This document shows positions 14,964 to 25,112 of a stretch of 64,000 bases of DNA, in pieces. The position numbers were made by a program, and so were the translations under genes. Numbering within the stretch: the stretch's first letter is position 1; the number at the start of each line of letters is the position of its first letter. The stretch covers positions 156,371 through 220,370 of the forward strand of contig VMTA01000004.1 in NCBI GenBank assembly GCA_013791855.1. The letters are read 5' to 3'. The notes beneath the pieces are model-generated. The model had not been told where the DNA came from. It did no database searches and saw nothing but the letters and a program-made list of their open reading frames with translations. This DNA comes from Sideroxydans sp. GTDB lineage: Bacteria > Pseudomonadota > Gammaproteobacteria > Burkholderiales > Gallionellaceae.

Positions 14964-16139
14964 ATGAAGTCTTTTTCCTCTGTTCGTAATCTGGCCTTGT
15001 TGCTGGTTCTCAGTGTCTGGTTGTCAGCCTGTAACATATTCAAGCCTGCCGTGGTCGAACCGGTGCCGCCGGTGGGCAAGGTGTCGCCTGATTTCATGCT
15101 GGCGAGCTGGGCAGAGTTGCCGGACTGGCTGAATCAGGAGTTGCCGGCCTCGTGGCCCGCGTTCGAGCAGAGTTGCAGTGCGCTGCGCTACAAGACGCTG
15201 TGGTTACCGATCTGCGATGCGGCCAAAGCCGTCGCACCGGACGACCTGATGGCGCAGCGCACTTTCTATGAGACCTGGTTCACGCCCTATCGCATCCTCA
15301 ATCCGGACGGTACGGATACCGGTCTGGTCACCGGCTATTACGAACCGCTGCTGCACGGCAGTCGCAAGCAGAGCGCCAAATACCCCTACCCGATCTACAC
15401 GCCGCCAGAAGATATGCTGATGGTAGAGATGGGCGAGCTGTACCCGGAATTCCGAGGCAAACGTGTGCGCGCGCGTCTGGACGGCAAGCGTGTCGTGCCC
15501 TATTACAACCGCGCCGAGATCGATGCCGGTCAGGCGGAGGCACTGCAAGGGCATGCCTTTCTGTGGGTGGAAAATGAGGTTGAGCTTTTCTTCCTGCAGA
15601 TACAGGGTTCGGGCCGTGTTCAACTGGAAGACGGCACAAGGGTCAAGATCGGTTACGCCGATCAGAACGGTCATCCCTATGCCTCCATCGGACGGCGCTT
15701 AATCGATATGGGTGAGATGACGGCGGATCAGGCTTCGATGCAAAGCATCAAGCGTTGGGCGGAGATGAATCCGGAGCGGCTGGCAGTGCTGTTGGGGCAC
15801 AATCCCAGCTATGTGTTCTTCCGTGAACTGCCGGATGCGATCTCGGGACCCGTCGGCGCATTGGGCGTGCCGCTCACCAACGAATACAGTATCGCAGTCG
15901 ATCGGAGCGCCATGCCGCTCGGTGTGCCGGTGTTCCTTTCCACGACCCAGCCGAATTCCGAAGAGCCGCTCAATCGCCTTATGTTCGCTCAGGACACCGG
16001 CGGTGCCATCAAAGGTGCGGTGCGAGCCGACTTCTTCTGGGGCTTCGGTGAGTTGGCTGGTGCCAAGGCGGGGCGCATGAAGCAGCGCGGCCGCATGTGG
16101 GTGCTGTTCCCCAAGGGCGGCGAGCCGACGCTCAACTGA
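14964..16139 (+). CDS. mltA: Membrane-bound lytic murein transglycosylase A
   Basis: A 391-residue outer-membrane lipoprotein that cleaves peptidoglycan glycan strands with formation of 1,6-anhydro ends. The signal sequence ends in the lipobox LSAC (Cys about residue 23). The MltA domain is seen in PYRILNPDGTDTGLVTGYYEP and VRARLDGKRVVPYYNRAEID. The C-terminal 3D domain (FAQDTGGAIKGAVRADFFWG) supplies the catalytic aspartate. It is followed by 266 bases leading into the mra cluster, which has its own promoter, so mltA is probably a separate unit with apaG. Confidence 0.94.
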   Translation: MKSFSSVRNLALLLVLSVWLSACNIFKPAVVEPVPPVGKVSPDFMLASWAELPDWLNQELPASWPAFEQSCSALRYKTLWLPICDAAKAVAPDDLMAQRTFYETWFTPYRILNPDGTDTGLVTGYYEPLLHGSRKQSAKYPYPIYTPPEDMLMVEMGELYPEFRGKRVRARLDGKRVVPYYNRAEIDAGQAEALQGHAFLWVENEVELFFLQIQGSGRVQLEDGTRVKIGYADQNGHPYASIGRRLIDMGEMTADQASMQSIKRWAEMNPERLAVLLGHNPSYVFFRELPDAISGPVGALGVPLTNEYSIAVDRSAMPLGVPVFLSTTQPNSEEPLNRLMFAQDTGGAIKGAVRADFFWGFGELAGAKAGRMKQRGRMWVLFPKGGEPTLN

Positions 16140-16329
16140 GTCTTTTCTTCTGCGCGGCACCATCATCAGAACGATGCGAAATCTCGCATCGTCCTCCCAA
16201 GTATATAGACCTCCCATCACAAACAACTTTAGCTGATTTGCGCAATTCATTGCTTTTTAAGCAAATTTGTTTTTCATTAAAGAAGGCCGCTAACTCTTTG
16301 TCCTGAAAAGAAAAAATCCATTTTCCTGC

Positions 16330-16358
16330 TTGACCGACCCCATTGTTTTCAATATAGT
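16330..16358 (+). promoter_or_regulatory. Sigma70 promoter of the mra/dcw cluster
   Basis: TTGACC (16330-16335) and TATAGT (16353-16358) are separated by 17 bases, a near-consensus vegetative promoter. The -10 overlaps the first MraZ repeat by two bases, so bound MraZ would block it. The preceding AT-rich stretch 16200-16320 shows no gene. Confidence 0.8.
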
Positions 16359-16401
16359 GGGTCCCAGTGGTAAAAAGTGGGAATAAATGGGAGGCAAGGG
16401 G
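16357..16401 (+). promoter_or_regulatory. MraZ operator: five repeats at 10-bp spacing
   Basis: The repeats start exactly every 10 bases: GTGGG 16357, GTGGT 16367, GTGGG 16377, ATGGG 16387 and AGGGG at 16397. Known MraZ sites are 3-4 such GTGGG-type repeats at 10-bp spacing between the promoter and mraZ. The last two repeats also form the SD region of mraZ. This supports autorepression of the cluster by MraZ. Confidence 0.85.
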
Positions 16402-16405
16402 TTTT

Positions 16406-16852
16406 ATGTTCCAAGGGGCGGCGCAATTCAATCTGGACGGCAAAGGCAGGCTGACGATACCGACACGGTATCGCGACATGCTGCTGGCCCATTGCGCCGG
16501 TCAGTTGGTGCTGACCGCCGATGCGGATGGCTGTCTGCTGGTCTACCCCCAGCCCGAGTGGCAACCCATACGCGAGAAGCTGATGAAGCTTTCTGCGCTC
16601 AATCCAAAGATACGTGCCTTGCAGCGCTTCCTGGTCGGCCATGCCGAAGAGGTGGCGATGGATGCTGCCGGGCGCGTTCTGATCTCATCGACCCTGCGCG
16701 ATTACGCCAAGCTGGACAAGCGCGTGATGCTGGTCGGTCAGGGCAACAAATTCGAATTGTGGGACGAAACGCGCTGGCAGGCGCAGTACGAGAAGATGAC
16801 GAGTTTCTCGATGGACGATCTGCCGCCTGAGCTGGAAGGGTTCACCTTGTGA
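16406..16852 (+). CDS. mraZ: Transcriptional regulator MraZ
   Basis: A 148-residue protein of two AbrB-like SpoVT domains that forms a ring-shaped oligomer and represses the cell division and wall cluster. The two DxxGR motifs are [15 protein letters not shown] near residue 11 and [17 protein letters not shown] near residue 90; they bind the repeats upstream. The start at 16406 ([15 protein letters not shown]) is chosen because it matches the family N-terminus and has AAGGGG before it; the frame stays open upstream only through the operator. Its stop overlaps the GTG start of rsmH. Confidence 0.95.
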   Translation: MFQGAAQFNLDGKGRLTIPTRYRDMLLAHCAGQLVLTADADGCLLVYPQPEWQPIREKLMKLSALNPKIRALQRFLVGHAEEVAMDAAGRVLISSTLRDYAKLDKRVMLVGQGNKFELWDETRWQAQYEKMTSFSMDDLPPELEGFTL

Positions 16853-17781
16853 GTGAGGCGTTCGCGCATGCGACCGTCCTGTTGAACGAAGCGGTCGATG
16901 CGTTGCAGGTGCAGCCGGATGGCATCTATGTGGACGGCACCTTCGGGCGCGGTGGACATAGTCGCCTGATCTTGCAGCAGCTGGGTGCGCAAGGTCGTTT
17001 GATCGCGCTGGACAAGGATCCGGCAGCTATAGCAGCAGGTCGGGCGATCGAAGATGCGCGGTTCACGCTGGTGCATCGCGGGTTCGAGCAGTTGGCGCAG
17101 GTGTTGCAAGAGTTGGGCGTGGGCAAAGTGGATGGCGTGTTGTTGGACTTGGGTGTGTCGTCGCCGCAACTGGACGACGAGCAGCGCGGCTTCAGTTTTC
17201 GTTTCGATGCGCCGCTGGATATGCGTATGGACACGAGTAGCGGGCAGACGGCAGCGGAATGGCTGGCGACGGTGGAAGAAAAAGAACTGGCGGAGGTGAT
17301 ACGTGATTACGGCGAAGAACGGTTTGCTAGGCAGGTTGCAAGGACGATTGTTGCTGCGCGCCAGGAGCGGGCTATCGAGACAACCAAACAGCTCAGCGAC
17401 ATCGTGGCACAGTGCGTGCGCACGCGCGAACCGGGCAAGAACCCGGCCACGCGAACCTTTCAGGCTATACGGATTTATATCAATCGCGAGCTCGAAGAGC
17501 TCGAGAGCATCCTTCCGCAGTGTGTGGAGCAGCTGAAAGAAGGCGGGCGCATGTCCATCATCAGTTTCCATTCCCTTGAAGACCGCATCGTGAAACGTTT
17601 CATGCGCGATATGGCGCAGGGCGACAAGGTGCCCAAGTTCGTGCCGATCCGCGCGGTGGATGTGCCTCAGGGAAAGATAAAGTTGGTCGGCAAGCCGGTC
17701 TTTGCTTCGGATGGCGAACTGTCGGCCAATCCGCGCGCGCGCAGCGCGGTATTGCGAGTGGCGGAGCGGCTGGGTGGCTAG
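16849..17781 (+). CDS. rsmH: 16S rRNA m4C1402 methyltransferase
   Basis: A 310-residue SAM-dependent methyltransferase that methylates N4 of C1402 in 16S rRNA in the ribosomal decoding centre. Motif I is [14 protein letters not shown] near residue 24; further family stretches are [29 protein letters not shown] and [15 protein letters not shown]. The start is a GTG within the mraZ stop region (GTGA). The 3' end overlaps ftsL by eight bases. It is the second gene of the cluster in the usual order. Confidence 0.96.
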   Translation: MSEAFAHATVLLNEAVDALQVQPDGIYVDGTFGRGGHSRLILQQLGAQGRLIALDKDPAAIAAGRAIEDARFTLVHRGFEQLAQVLQELGVGKVDGVLLDLGVSSPQLDDEQRGFSFRFDAPLDMRMDTSSGQTAAEWLATVEEKELAEVIRDYGEERFARQVARTIVAARQERAIETTKQLSDIVAQCVRTREPGKNPATRTFQAIRIYINRELEELESILPQCVEQLKEGGRMSIISFHSLEDRIVKRFMRDMAQGDKVPKFVPIRAVDVPQGKIKLVGKPVFASDGELSANPRARSAVLRVAERLGG

Positions 17782-18055
17782 GCTGAATGTTTTGTTGTTA
17801 ATTCTGGTTATCGCATGTGCGTTGGGTGTCGTCACCTCCCAGCACAAGGCGCGCCAGTTGTTTATGGATCTGCAGTACGAGAAAGAACGGGCGCAACAGA
17901 TGGATGTCGAGTGGGGCAAATTGCAGCTGGAGCAAAGCACGCTGGCGATGCCGACGCGCGTGGAGAAGCTCGCACGCCAGCAATTGCAGATGCACTTGCC
18001 CGCCGGTGACCAGATGCATCTGGTGCGTATCGACGGTAGCGGGGTGCAGCCATGA
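17774..18055 (+). CDS. ftsL: Cell division protein FtsL
   Basis: A 93-residue bitopic inner-membrane protein of the FtsQLB complex. The N-terminal membrane segment is [17 protein letters not shown], followed by a periplasmic helical coiled-coil part ([19 protein letters not shown], then [14 protein letters not shown]). A GTG start at 17774 is preferred because it gives VARLNVLLL, the typical betaproteobacterial beginning; an upstream in-frame ATG at 17702 would place translated rsmH sequence in front of the membrane helix. The stop overlaps the ATG of ftsI by four bases. Confidence 0.88.
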   Translation: MARLNVLLLILVIACALGVVTSQHKARQLFMDLQYEKERAQQMDVEWGKLQLEQSTLAMPTRVEKLARQQLQMHLPAGDQMHLVRIDGSGVQP

Positions 18056-19776
18056 ATTACGCCACACTGCCACAGACGTCCGCGCAACTCGCCTTGCCTG
18101 CCTGGCGCTCGCGCGTGCTGTTCGTCCTGTTGCTGCTGGTGATGCTGGCTTTGTTCGCCCGTGCCGTCTACCTGCAGGGCATCAACAACGACTTCCTGCA
18201 GCAGAAGGGCGATGCGCGTTATGCGCGCGTGATCGAGGTACCCGCGCATCGCGGCATGATCACCGACCGCAACGGCGAGCCGCTGGCGATCAGTACGCCG
18301 GTGGAGTCCGTTTGGGCCAGCCCGGCCGAGGTGGAGATCGATCTGCGCCAGCTGATGAATCTCGCGCGGGCATTGGATATGAAGCCCGAAGCACTGCGGG
18401 ATAAATTGCAGGCGCGCCGTGAATTCGTTTATCTGAAGCGCCAGTTGCCGCCCGAGCAGGCGCGCAAAGTGGCGGCACTTAACATTCCCGGTGTGTCGCT
18501 GCAGCGTGAATACAAGCGCTATTACCCGGCGGGCGAGGTGACTTCGCATCTGCTCGGCTTCACCGATGTGGACGACAACGGACGCGAAGGTATAGAGCTG
18601 GCGCTGCAGGACAAGCTGGGCGGCAAGCCGGGCAGCCAGCGCGTGATCAAGGACAGGCGCGGACAGATCATCGAGGATGTGGCCAGTCTGCGCGCCCCGA
18701 AAGAGGGTGGCGATGTCGCGCTCAGCATAGACAGCAAACTGCAGTTCCTGGCCTTCCGCGAGATCAAGCAGGCGGTGATCGACAATAAAGCCAAATCCGG
18801 TTCCATCGTCGTGTTGGATGCGCGCAGCGGCGAAGTGCTGGCGCTGGCGAACTGGCCCACCTATAACCCGAACAATCGCAAAGGCGCGACGTTGTCAGTG
18901 ATGCGCAATCGGGCCGTCACCGATCTGTTCGAACCCGGCTCGACCATGAAGGCCTTCGCGGCGGCCGCCGTGCTGGAAGAGGGCAAGTACAAGCCGGATA
19001 CGCGTATCGATACCGGCGACGGCAGGATGACCATCAACGGTCGAACCATCCATGACACACATCCGGACGGCGTGATGACGGTGTCGCAGGTCATCCAGAA
19101 GTCGAGCAACGTGGGGGCGGCCAAGATGGCCTTATCGCTGACGCCGCAGACATTCTGGGGGCACTTGAGCGAGGCGGGCTTTGGCATGCGCACCGGCAGC
19201 GGCTTCCCCGGCGAGGCGAGCGGCATCCTGCGCGACTTCAAGACATGGCGACCTATCGAGCAGGCGACCATGTCCTACGGCAACGGCATCTCGGTCAACC
19301 TGCTGCAACTGGCGCGCGCCTACACCGTGTTCGCCAACGACGGCGAACTCAGGCCCATCAATATGTTGCGACAGGTCGAGCGCACGGCGGGCGAACCGGT
19401 CTATTCGATCCGCACCGCGCGTGCGGTGCGCGACATGCTGGAACTGGTGGTGAAGCCGGGAGGCACCGCACCGCTGGCGCAGATCCGCGGCTATCGCGTG
19501 GCGGGCAAGACGGGTACCGCGCACAAATTGCAGAACGGTCGTTACGTGGATGAATACGTCGCGTCCTTCGTCGGTATGGCGCCGGCCTCCGATCCGCGCC
19601 TGATTGTGGCGGTGATGGTGGATGAGCCGTCCGGTGCTCAATACTACGGCGGCCTGGTCGCCGCACCTGTCTTCCAAAGCGTGATGAGTGCCTCGTTGCG
19701 CGCGCTGGACGTCCCCTACGATGCACCGCTTAACAATGTCTTGCAGTCCGCACAATTGGTGGAGGAGGAGACATGA
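18052..19776 (+). CDS. ftsI: Septal peptidoglycan transpeptidase FtsI (PBP3)
   Basis: A 574-residue class B penicillin-binding protein that cross-links septal peptidoglycan together with FtsW. One N-terminal membrane helix (VLFVLLLLVMLALFARAVYL) is followed by the pedestal domain beginning VIEVPAHRGMITDRNGEPLA. The transpeptidase motifs are complete: SxxK in EPGSTMKAF (active Ser near residue 299), SxN in QKSSNVGAAKMAL, and KTG in VAGKTGTAHK. The length matches the family. It overlaps ftsL and murE by four bases on each side. Confidence 0.96.
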   Translation: MNYATLPQTSAQLALPAWRSRVLFVLLLLVMLALFARAVYLQGINNDFLQQKGDARYARVIEVPAHRGMITDRNGEPLAISTPVESVWASPAEVEIDLRQLMNLARALDMKPEALRDKLQARREFVYLKRQLPPEQARKVAALNIPGVSLQREYKRYYPAGEVTSHLLGFTDVDDNGREGIELALQDKLGGKPGSQRVIKDRRGQIIEDVASLRAPKEGGDVALSIDSKLQFLAFREIKQAVIDNKAKSGSIVVLDARSGEVLALANWPTYNPNNRKGATLSVMRNRAVTDLFEPGSTMKAFAAAAVLEEGKYKPDTRIDTGDGRMTINGRTIHDTHPDGVMTVSQVIQKSSNVGAAKMALSLTPQTFWGHLSEAGFGMRTGSGFPGEASGILRDFKTWRPIEQATMSYGNGISVNLLQLARAYTVFANDGELRPINMLRQVERTAGEPVYSIRTARAVRDMLELVVKPGGTAPLAQIRGYRVAGKTGTAHKLQNGRYVDEYVASFVGMAPASDPRLIVAVMVDEPSGAQYYGGLVAAPVFQSVMSASLRALDVPYDAPLNNVLQSAQLVEEET

Positions 19777-21272
19777 ACGCGCTTCGACTCGGTGAGCTAG
19801 GTATGTTGGGTGTCGAGGTCACACGCCTCGTCTCGGACAGTCGCGCGGTACAGGTGGGCGACACCTTCGTCGCCTATCCCGGCGAAGGTAATGATGGCCG
19901 TCGCTACATCGCGCAGGCGATCGCGAACGGAGCCAATGCCGTGATCTGGGAAGCGCAGGATTTCGCCTGGATGCCGGAGTGGGCGGTGCCCAATCTGCCG
20001 GTGCATGGTCTGCGTCAACAGGCCGGATTCATCGCCGACAGCATCTATGGCCACCCGTCCGCCAAGCTGTGGACGGTGGGCGTGACCGGCACCAACGGCA
20101 AGACCTCGATCAGCCAGTGGCTGGCGCGCAGTTTCGCGGCGGTAGGCAGCAAGAGTCTGGTGATCGGCACGCTGGGCAACGGTTTTCCGGATGCGCTGCA
20201 GGCGAGTGTGAACACCACGCCGGATGTGCTGCGTCTGCATGCGCTGCTGGCAGAGGGGATACAGCAGGGCGCACAGGCTGCGGTGATGGAAGTCTCTTCG
20301 CATGCGCTTACGCAAGGCCGGGTCAATGGCATGCAGTTCGATGTGGCACTGCTCACCAATCTGACACGTGACCATCTCGATTACCACGGCGATATGCAGC
20401 ACTACGCCGCGGCCAAGCGCAAGCTGTTCGACTGGAGCGGCCTGAAATTCGCCGTGGTCAATCTGGACGATGCCTTCGGCGACGAGCTGGCTGCATCGCT
20501 GCGCGACGGCGCGGCGGAAGTGATCGGCTATGGCCTGAGCGACGAGGCGCTGCAGCGCGCAGGCCGTCTCGGCCTGCGCATGGTGCACGGCAAGCTGGTG
20601 CGCGCAGACATGCAGGGCATTTCTTTGTCGCTGCATACCAGCTGGGGTACGGCGGATATGAACAGCCGTCTGGTGGGTGAGTTCAATGCCTCCAACCTGC
20701 TTGGCGCGCTGGCAGTGATGCTGGTGAGCGAGGTGGATATAGAAGACGCGGTGCGCGAACTGGGGCTGCAAAAAGCGGTCGCCGGACGCATGCAGACACT
20801 GGGCGGCAAGGATGTGCCGATGGTGGTGGTGGATTACGCGCACACACCGGATGCGCTGGAAAACGTGCTGCAGACTTTGCGCGCGGCGACGGAAAAGGCC
20901 GGTGGCCGTGTCATTTGCGTATTCGGTTGCGGCGGTGACCGCGATCGCGGCAAGCGTCCGATGATGGGCACGGTCGCCGAACGCTTCGCCGATGTGCGCA
21001 TCATCACCAGCGACAACCCGCGCAGCGAGGACGCGCTGGCGATCATCGGGCAGATTCGCGGCGGCATGCACGGCGAGTGCCAGGTGATCGAGGATCGCGC
21101 ACGCGCCATCGCGCAGGCTATCGACCATGCCCGCATCAACGACACCGTGCTGATCGCCGGCAAGGGACACGAGGATTATCAGGAGATCGCCGGTGTGCGT
21201 CATCCCTTCTCCGACAGCGAGCTGGCGCAGCGCGCGCTGAGCATGTGGAAACCCGAGGAGCGTTGGTCATGA
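19773..21272 (+). CDS. murE: UDP-MurNAc-L-Ala-D-Glu:meso-diaminopimelate ligase
   Basis: A 499-residue cytoplasmic Mur ligase that adds the third residue of the peptidoglycan stem peptide. The ATP loop is VTGTNGKTSISQWLAR near residue 105. The UDP-substrate region has NTTPDVLRLHALLAEG and MEVSSHALTQGRVNGMQFD. The DNPR motif (TSDNPRSEDALAI), which selects meso-diaminopimelate rather than lysine, indicates a DAP-type wall, as expected for a Gram-negative cell. It overlaps ftsI and murF by four bases each. Confidence 0.96.
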   Translation: MNALRLGELGMLGVEVTRLVSDSRAVQVGDTFVAYPGEGNDGRRYIAQAIANGANAVIWEAQDFAWMPEWAVPNLPVHGLRQQAGFIADSIYGHPSAKLWTVGVTGTNGKTSISQWLARSFAAVGSKSLVIGTLGNGFPDALQASVNTTPDVLRLHALLAEGIQQGAQAAVMEVSSHALTQGRVNGMQFDVALLTNLTRDHLDYHGDMQHYAAAKRKLFDWSGLKFAVVNLDDAFGDELAASLRDGAAEVIGYGLSDEALQRAGRLGLRMVHGKLVRADMQGISLSLHTSWGTADMNSRLVGEFNASNLLGALAVMLVSEVDIEDAVRELGLQKAVAGRMQTLGGKDVPMVVVDYAHTPDALENVLQTLRAATEKAGGRVICVFGCGGDRDRGKRPMMGTVAERFADVRIITSDNPRSEDALAIIGQIRGGMHGECQVIEDRARAIAQAIDHARINDTVLIAGKGHEDYQEIAGVRHPFSDSELAQRALSMWKPEERWS

Positions 21273-22645
21273 TGCTGCTCTCCCAGGCCGCTAGCGCATT
21301 GCATGCCCGCATGGATGGCGCGGATGTGCGCTTTTCCGCAGTCTCGACCGACACGCGCAACATCGCGCCGGGCGACTTGTTCATCGCGTTGCGGGGCGAG
21401 CACTTCGACGGCGCGCAGTTCGTCGCACAAGCCGCGCAAGCCGGTGCGGTCGCCGCCATCGTGAAGGAAGGCAGCGTGCTGGAAGAAGTGGGCTGCCCCG
21501 TATTGTTCGTGCCCGACACGCGCCTCGCGCTGGGAAAGTTGGCCGCGCACTGGCGCAAGCGCTTCGATATTCCATTGCTCGCTATCACGGGTAGCAACGG
21601 CAAGACCACGGTGAAGGAGATGCTGGCCGCGATCCTGAGTGCGCATGCCGGTGAAGAAGCGGTGCTGGCGACACGCGGCAACTTCAACAACGATATCGGC
21701 ATGCCGCTCACTCTGCTCAAGCTGCGCGAACAGCATCGCTATGCCGTGATCGAGATGGGCATGAACCATCCCGGCGAGATCGAATATCTCACACATCTTG
21801 CGCAGCCCGATGTGGCGCTGGTCAACAACGCCAGCGGTGCGCATCTGCAAGGGCTGGGTTCGGTGGAAGGTGTGGCACGCGCCAAAGGCGAGATCTTCGC
21901 GGGACTGCAAAGCAACGGCACTGCGGTCATCAATGCGGATGATGCGCACGCCGGACTGTGGCGCACGCTGGCATACAAACACCGCGTGTTCGATTTCGCG
22001 CTGGAACACACCGCCGCAGTCAAAGGTGAATGGCAGGCACAGGGTTTTGGCGGCGAGTTGCGCGCGTATACCCCGGCAGGCGAACTGCGTGCCGTATTGC
22101 AGGTGCCGGGCGAACACAACGCGCGCAACGCGCTGGCTGCCGCGACGGCCGCACTGGCTGTGCATGTGCCGCTGGAAACCATCGAACATGCGCTGGAATC
22201 CTTCGGTGGTGTGGCCGGACGCCTGCAGCGCAAACAGGCGCTGTCCGGCGCGACGCTGATCGACGATACCTACAACGCCAATCCGGCCTCCATGCATGCC
22301 GCACTGGAAGTGCTGGCGCAGGCGACAGGCATGCGCATCTTCGTGCTGGGCGATATGGGCGAGTTGGGTGAAGACGCGGCGCAGTTCCATCGCGAGATCG
22401 GCATCACCGCGCGCGAACTGGGCATCGAGCGCCTGTATGCGCTCGGAGAACTGAGCAGTCAGGCAGTCGCAGAGTTCGGTAAAGGGGCAGCGCACTTCGA
22501 CGATGTCGACGGATTGCTTGCTGTATTAAAAGACGGAATGGATGCGCAGACCACCGTGCTGGTGAAAGGCTCGCGCTTCATGAAGATGGAACGTGTCGTG
22601 CAGGCGTGCGCGACCAAACAGGAGGAAACATGCTGCTCGCATTAG
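21269..22645 (+). CDS. murF: UDP-MurNAc-tripeptide:D-Ala-D-Ala ligase
   Basis: A 458-residue Mur ligase that adds D-Ala-D-Ala to complete the pentapeptide precursor. Seen are [23 protein letters not shown], the ATP loop [45 protein letters not shown] and the C-terminal [17 protein letters not shown]. The ATG at 21269 overlaps the murE stop; a second ATG follows at once, and either could be used. The reading frame is open much further upstream inside murE, but that is not coding in this frame. The 3' end overlaps mraY by 16 bases. Confidence 0.95.
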   Translation: MMLLSQAASALHARMDGADVRFSAVSTDTRNIAPGDLFIALRGEHFDGAQFVAQAAQAGAVAAIVKEGSVLEEVGCPVLFVPDTRLALGKLAAHWRKRFDIPLLAITGSNGKTTVKEMLAAILSAHAGEEAVLATRGNFNNDIGMPLTLLKLREQHRYAVIEMGMNHPGEIEYLTHLAQPDVALVNNASGAHLQGLGSVEGVARAKGEIFAGLQSNGTAVINADDAHAGLWRTLAYKHRVFDFALEHTAAVKGEWQAQGFGGELRAYTPAGELRAVLQVPGEHNARNALAAATAALAVHVPLETIEHALESFGGVAGRLQRKQALSGATLIDDTYNANPASMHAALEVLAQATGMRIFVLGDMGELGEDAAQFHREIGITARELGIERLYALGELSSQAVAEFGKGAAHFDDVDGLLAVLKDGMDAQTTVLVKGSRFMKMERVVQACATKQEETCCSH

Positions 22646-23733
22646 CCCAATGGCTATCCCAGGATGTACGCGCGTTCAGCGTGTTCAACTACATCACGCT
22701 GCGCGCGGTGATGGCGGCGATGACCGCGCTCATGATCTCCTTCGTGCTCGGGCCGTGGATGATACGCAAACTGACCGCGATGAAGATCGGCCAGTCGGTG
22801 CGCAGCGACGGCCCGCAGACGCATCTGGTGAAAGCTGGAACGCCGACCATGGGTGGCGCGCTGATCCTGATGTCGGTCGCCATCACCACTTTGCTGTGGG
22901 GCGACCTGCACAACGCCTACGTGTGGGTGGTGTTGCTGACCACGCTGGGCGTGGGCGCAGTCGGTTGGGTGGATGACTACCGCAAGGTGGTGAACCGCAA
23001 TCCGGACGGCCTGTCGGCGCGCGCCAAGTTGTTCTGGCAGTCGCTGATCGCGCTGTCGGTCGGCATCTATCTGTGGACGCATGCCACGCTGCCGCAGCAC
23101 ACCGAGGTCATCGTGCCGTTCTTCAAGAATTTCGTCATCCCGCTCGGCATGGTTGGCTTCATCGTGCTGGTGTATCTGGTCATCGTCGGTAGCAGCAACG
23201 CGGTGAACCTGACTGACGGTCTGGACGGCCTGGCCATCATGCCGACTGTGATGGTGGCGGCGGCACTGGCCATCTTCGCCTATGTCGCGGGCCACGCCGA
23301 GTTCGCCAAATACCTAGGTGAACCGGCCATCCCAGGCGCGGGCGAACTGGCCGTGTTCTGCGCTGCCATCGCGGGAGCCGGGTTGGCCTTCCTGTGGTTC
23401 AACGCTTATCCGGCAGAGGTGTTCATGGGTGACGTCGGCGCGCTGGCGTTGGGCGCGGCATTGGGCGCAGTAGCGGTGATCATTCGTCAGGAACTGGTGC
23501 TGTTCATCATGGGGGGCGTGTTCGTGGTGGAAGCGGTGTCGGTGATGTTGCAGGTGTCCTGGTTCAAATACACCAAGAAGCGATACGGCACCGGCCAGCG
23601 CATCCTGCTGATGGCACCGCTGCATCATCACTTCGAGCAAAAGGGCTGGAAGGAAACGCAGGTGGTCGTCCGCTTCTGGATCATCACCATGTTGCTGGTG
23701 CTCATCGGACTGTCGACACTAAAACTGAGATGA
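22630..23733 (+). CDS. mraY: Phospho-MurNAc-pentapeptide transferase
   Basis: A 367-residue multi-pass membrane enzyme that transfers phospho-MurNAc-pentapeptide to undecaprenyl phosphate, giving lipid I. Diagnostic stretches are [13 protein letters not shown], the Asp pair in [28 protein letters not shown] with catalytic Asp, [20 protein letters not shown] and [14 protein letters not shown]. The start at 22630 has AGGAGGA seven bases upstream and gives the family N-terminus MLLALAQWL; an in-frame start at 22606 adds eight residues without SD. It overlaps murF and murD. Confidence 0.96.
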   Translation: MLLALAQWLSQDVRAFSVFNYITLRAVMAAMTALMISFVLGPWMIRKLTAMKIGQSVRSDGPQTHLVKAGTPTMGGALILMSVAITTLLWGDLHNAYVWVVLLTTLGVGAVGWVDDYRKVVNRNPDGLSARAKLFWQSLIALSVGIYLWTHATLPQHTEVIVPFFKNFVIPLGMVGFIVLVYLVIVGSSNAVNLTDGLDGLAIMPTVMVAAALAIFAYVAGHAEFAKYLGEPAIPGAGELAVFCAAIAGAGLAFLWFNAYPAEVFMGDVGALALGAALGAVAVIIRQELVLFIMGGVFVVEAVSVMLQVSWFKYTKKRYGTGQRILLMAPLHHHFEQKGWKETQVVVRFWIITMLLVLIGLSTLKLR

Positions 23734-25112
23734 CAACTTTGCGCGACAAATCGGTGCTGATACTCGGTCTGGGGGAGACCGGGTTGTCGCTTGCGCGCTA
23801 TCTGCACGCGCAGGGCGCGCGGCTGCGCGTGGCCGATAGTCGCACCTCGCCGCCGGGCGTGGACATCCTGCGCAGCGAGATGCCGCAGGCCGAATTGCGT
23901 TGCGGTGTATTTGATGATGCGCTGCTGCAAGGAATAGACCGTATTGCGATCAGCCCCGGCGTGCCGATGTTCGAACCGTTCGTGCAGCGTGCGGTCGCAA
24001 GGGGTATCCCGGTCGAGGGTGACATCGAATTGCTGGCGCAGCAGATCGCGAATGCGCAGCCGACACCGAAAGTCATCGCCATCACCGGTGCAAACGGCAA
24101 GACCACCACCACCAGCATGGTCGGTGCGATGTGTGCTGCCGCCGGCGTGGATGCGCAAGTGGCGGGCAACATCTCGCCGGCCGTGCTGGATGCCTTGCGC
24201 GAGCGCGGTGGACACCAGCCGCAAGCCTGGGTTCTTGAGCTGTCCAGCTTCCAGTTGGAGACGACCCATACTCTGGATGCCGACGCGGCTGTGGTGCTCA
24301 ATGTGAGCGAAGATCATCTGGACCGCTATGCGAACAACATGAATCTGTACGCTGCCGCAAAGACACGGATCTTCAACGGCAACGGCGTGCAGGTGCTGAA
24401 CCGTGACGATGCACGCAGTGCTGCGATGGGTCTGAGCGGACGTAAACAAGTGACCTTCGGGCTGACACCGCCGAGCAGCGAGCTGGACTGGGGGATCGGC
24501 AAAGAAGGCGCCATCACCTGGCTGATGCAGGGCGCGCAGAAGGTGATGCGCGCCGACGAATTGCAAGTGGCCGGTCTGCACAACGTGGCGAACGCGCTGG
24601 CTGCACTGGCGCTGTGCCGTGCGCTCGATCTGCCGCTGCCGCCGCTGGTCGCGGCACTGCGCGCCTTCAAGGGCTTGCCGCACCGCGTGGAAAAAGTGGC
24701 CGAAGTGAACGGCATCACCTATTACGACGATTCCAAAGGTACTAACGTCGGCGCGACCGAAGCGGCGCTGAATGGTTTGGGCAAGCAGGCCGTCGTCATC
24801 CTCGGCGGTGACGGCAAGGGGCAGGATTTCTCGCCATTGAAAGAGGCAGTGAAAAAGCATGCGCGTGCTGTAGTGCTGATCGGTCGCGATGCGCCGCTGA
24901 TTGCAAACGCCATCGCAGCTTGCGGCAAGCCGGTATTGAATGCGCGCGATATGGATGAAGCGGTGCATATCGCAACAGCCAACGCACAGCGCGGTGATGC
25001 GGTGCTGATGTCGCCCGCCTGTGCCAGCTTCGACATGTATCGCAACTACTTGCACCGCGCGGAAGCATTCATCGCTGCGGTGCGGAAACTGCAAGCGGAG
25101 GCAACATGCTGA
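23730..25112 (+). CDS. murD: UDP-MurNAc-L-alanine:D-glutamate ligase
   Basis: A 460-residue cytoplasmic Mur ligase that adds D-glutamate to UDP-MurNAc-L-alanine. The N-terminal Rossmann domain opens [16 protein letters not shown]. The ATP loop is [15 protein letters not shown] near residue 116, followed by [14 protein letters not shown], and the C-terminal domain has [19 protein letters not shown] and [18 protein letters not shown]. It overlaps mraY by four bases and ftsW by seven. Confidence 0.96.
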   Translation: MTTLRDKSVLILGLGETGLSLARYLHAQGARLRVADSRTSPPGVDILRSEMPQAELRCGVFDDALLQGIDRIAISPGVPMFEPFVQRAVARGIPVEGDIELLAQQIANAQPTPKVIAITGANGKTTTTSMVGAMCAAAGVDAQVAGNISPAVLDALRERGGHQPQAWVLELSSFQLETTHTLDADAAVVLNVSEDHLDRYANNMNLYAAAKTRIFNGNGVQVLNRDDARSAAMGLSGRKQVTFGLTPPSSELDWGIGKEGAITWLMQGAQKVMRADELQVAGLHNVANALAALALCRALDLPLPPLVAALRAFKGLPHRVEKVAEVNGITYYDDSKGTNVGATEAALNGLGKQAVVILGGDGKGQDFSPLKEAVKKHARAVVLIGRDAPLIANAIAACGKPVLNARDMDEAVHIATANAQRGDAVLMSPACASFDMYRNYLHRAEAFIAAVRKLQAEATC

